From the NCBI GenBank assembly GCA_963807675.1, contig CAWECP010000012.1:372001-436000 (forward strand): a DNA stretch of 64,000 nt. The letters are read 5' to 3'. Position numbers and translations under genes: made by a program. Source of the stretch: Bog-473 sp963807675. GTDB lineage: Bacteria > Actinomycetota > Acidimicrobiia > Acidimicrobiales > RAAP-2. Shown piece by piece: positions 63,718 to 64,000 of this stretch (positions are counted from its first letter, which is position 1; each line of letters begins with the position of its first letter). The notes under the pieces were generated by a model. That model was not told the DNA's origin and searched no databases. It saw only the letters and a program-made list of their open reading frames with translations.

Positions 63718-64000
63718 GCATCCGCGTGGACCACATCTCCAAGAAGTTCGGCGACGCGGTCGCCCTCGAGGACGTGTCCCTCGAGGTGCCGACCGGCTCG
63801 CTCACGGCGCTGCTCGGCCCGAGCGGCGGGGGTAAGTCGACGCTGCTGCGCATCATCGCCGGGCTGGACACGCCCGACGCCGGCACGGTGGAGATCGAGG
63901 GTGAGGACCAGACGGGCACGCCGGCGCGCCAGCGGGGCGTCGGCTTCTGCTTCCAGCACTACGCGGCCTTCCGCCACCTCACCGTCCGGCGCAACGTGGC
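63714..64000 (+). CDS. cysA: Sulfate ABC transporter ATP-binding protein CysA, N-terminal part (3' end outside window)
   Basis: The first 95 codons of the ATPase for the sulfate importer. It begins MSIRVDHISKKFGDAVALED, with Walker A in TALLGPSGGGKSTLLRIIAG and the Q-loop in GVGFCFQHYAAFRHLTVRRN, where QHYA-F is the CysA-type Q-loop. The frame is open at base 64000. ATG overlaps the cysW stop (ATGA). Confidence 0.93.
   Translation, partial: MSIRVDHISKKFGDAVALEDVSLEVPTGSLTALLGPSGGGKSTLLRIIAGLDTPDAGTVEIEGEDQTGTPARQRGVGFCFQHYAAFRHLTVRRNV

Overview
The window is about 64 kb of very GC-rich DNA from an actinobacterium. The family content points to the Acidimicrobiia or a nearby uncultivated lineage: two-domain amidohydrolases, an MpaB-type oxygenase, an LLM-class (F420-type) oxidoreductase, DUF3039 and DUF2630 proteins, a class II ribonucleotide reductase with NrdR boxes, and a Lon protease. 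This placement is an inference from gene families; no rRNA gene is present.

Layout. Positions 1-10.35 kb hold intact catabolic and redox genes: the end of an aldo/keto reductase, a SnoaL-like protein, Nudix, NDH-2, an acyl-CoA dehydrogenase with a DECR-like SDR, a membrane protein, a methyltransferase, and an operon of two related amidohydrolases around an acetoacetate-decarboxylase-family enzyme. Positions 10.35-14.2 kb hold an SDR remnant, an MpaB-TetR operon, a secreted protein, a DinB protein and a DUF4115-like anchored protein. Positions 14.7-16.8 kb are an arsenic cluster: arsR diverging from ArsI/CadI, an aquaporin and arsC. Positions 17.5-22.4 kb carry an MFS transporter fused to a cyclic-nucleotide-binding domain, a DUF4389 membrane protein, a secreted DUF3558-like protein and several gene-poor stretches. 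Positions 22.4-31.8 kb carry nrdJ, glpK, an SDR, queA, a SufR-like regulator, an ACT protein, a PlsC-type acyltransferase and an SMP-30-like protein.

Positions 31.8-38.8 kb carry an SGNH hydrolase and then a tight reverse-strand operon: histidine phosphatase, phosphosulfolactate synthase (ComA-like), VOC protein, AMP-dependent acyl-CoA ligase, acyltransferase-3. A second acyltransferase-3 lies upstream. This operon is the most novel system I see; it could make a sulfolactate-derived acyl conjugate. Positions 38.9-46.5 kb hold an aminotransferase, LLM oxidoreductase, ROK kinase, SRPBCC protein, GT4 glycosyltransferase, four small Cys-rich or thioredoxin-like proteins, a PH/SHOCT protein, a rhodanese and tRNA-Met. 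Positions 46.7-50.2 kb hold a YfhO-like membrane protein and an EEP-family hydrolase. Positions 50.25-64 kb are again intact: an epoxide-hydrolase-like protein, DUF2630, lon, DUF3039, a CUT1 sugar/glycerol-phosphate ABC operon, an M48 protease, a PAS-GGDEF protein and the start of a sulfate ABC operon running off the end.

A data-quality warning applies throughout. Between about 10.35 and 50.2 kb most genes are broken by one or more single-base frame changes while their protein sequence stays well conserved across frames. Both flanks are clean. This is best explained by uncorrected indels in the assembly, so broken genes are described as probably intact genes, with spans running from the inferred start to the inferred stop.
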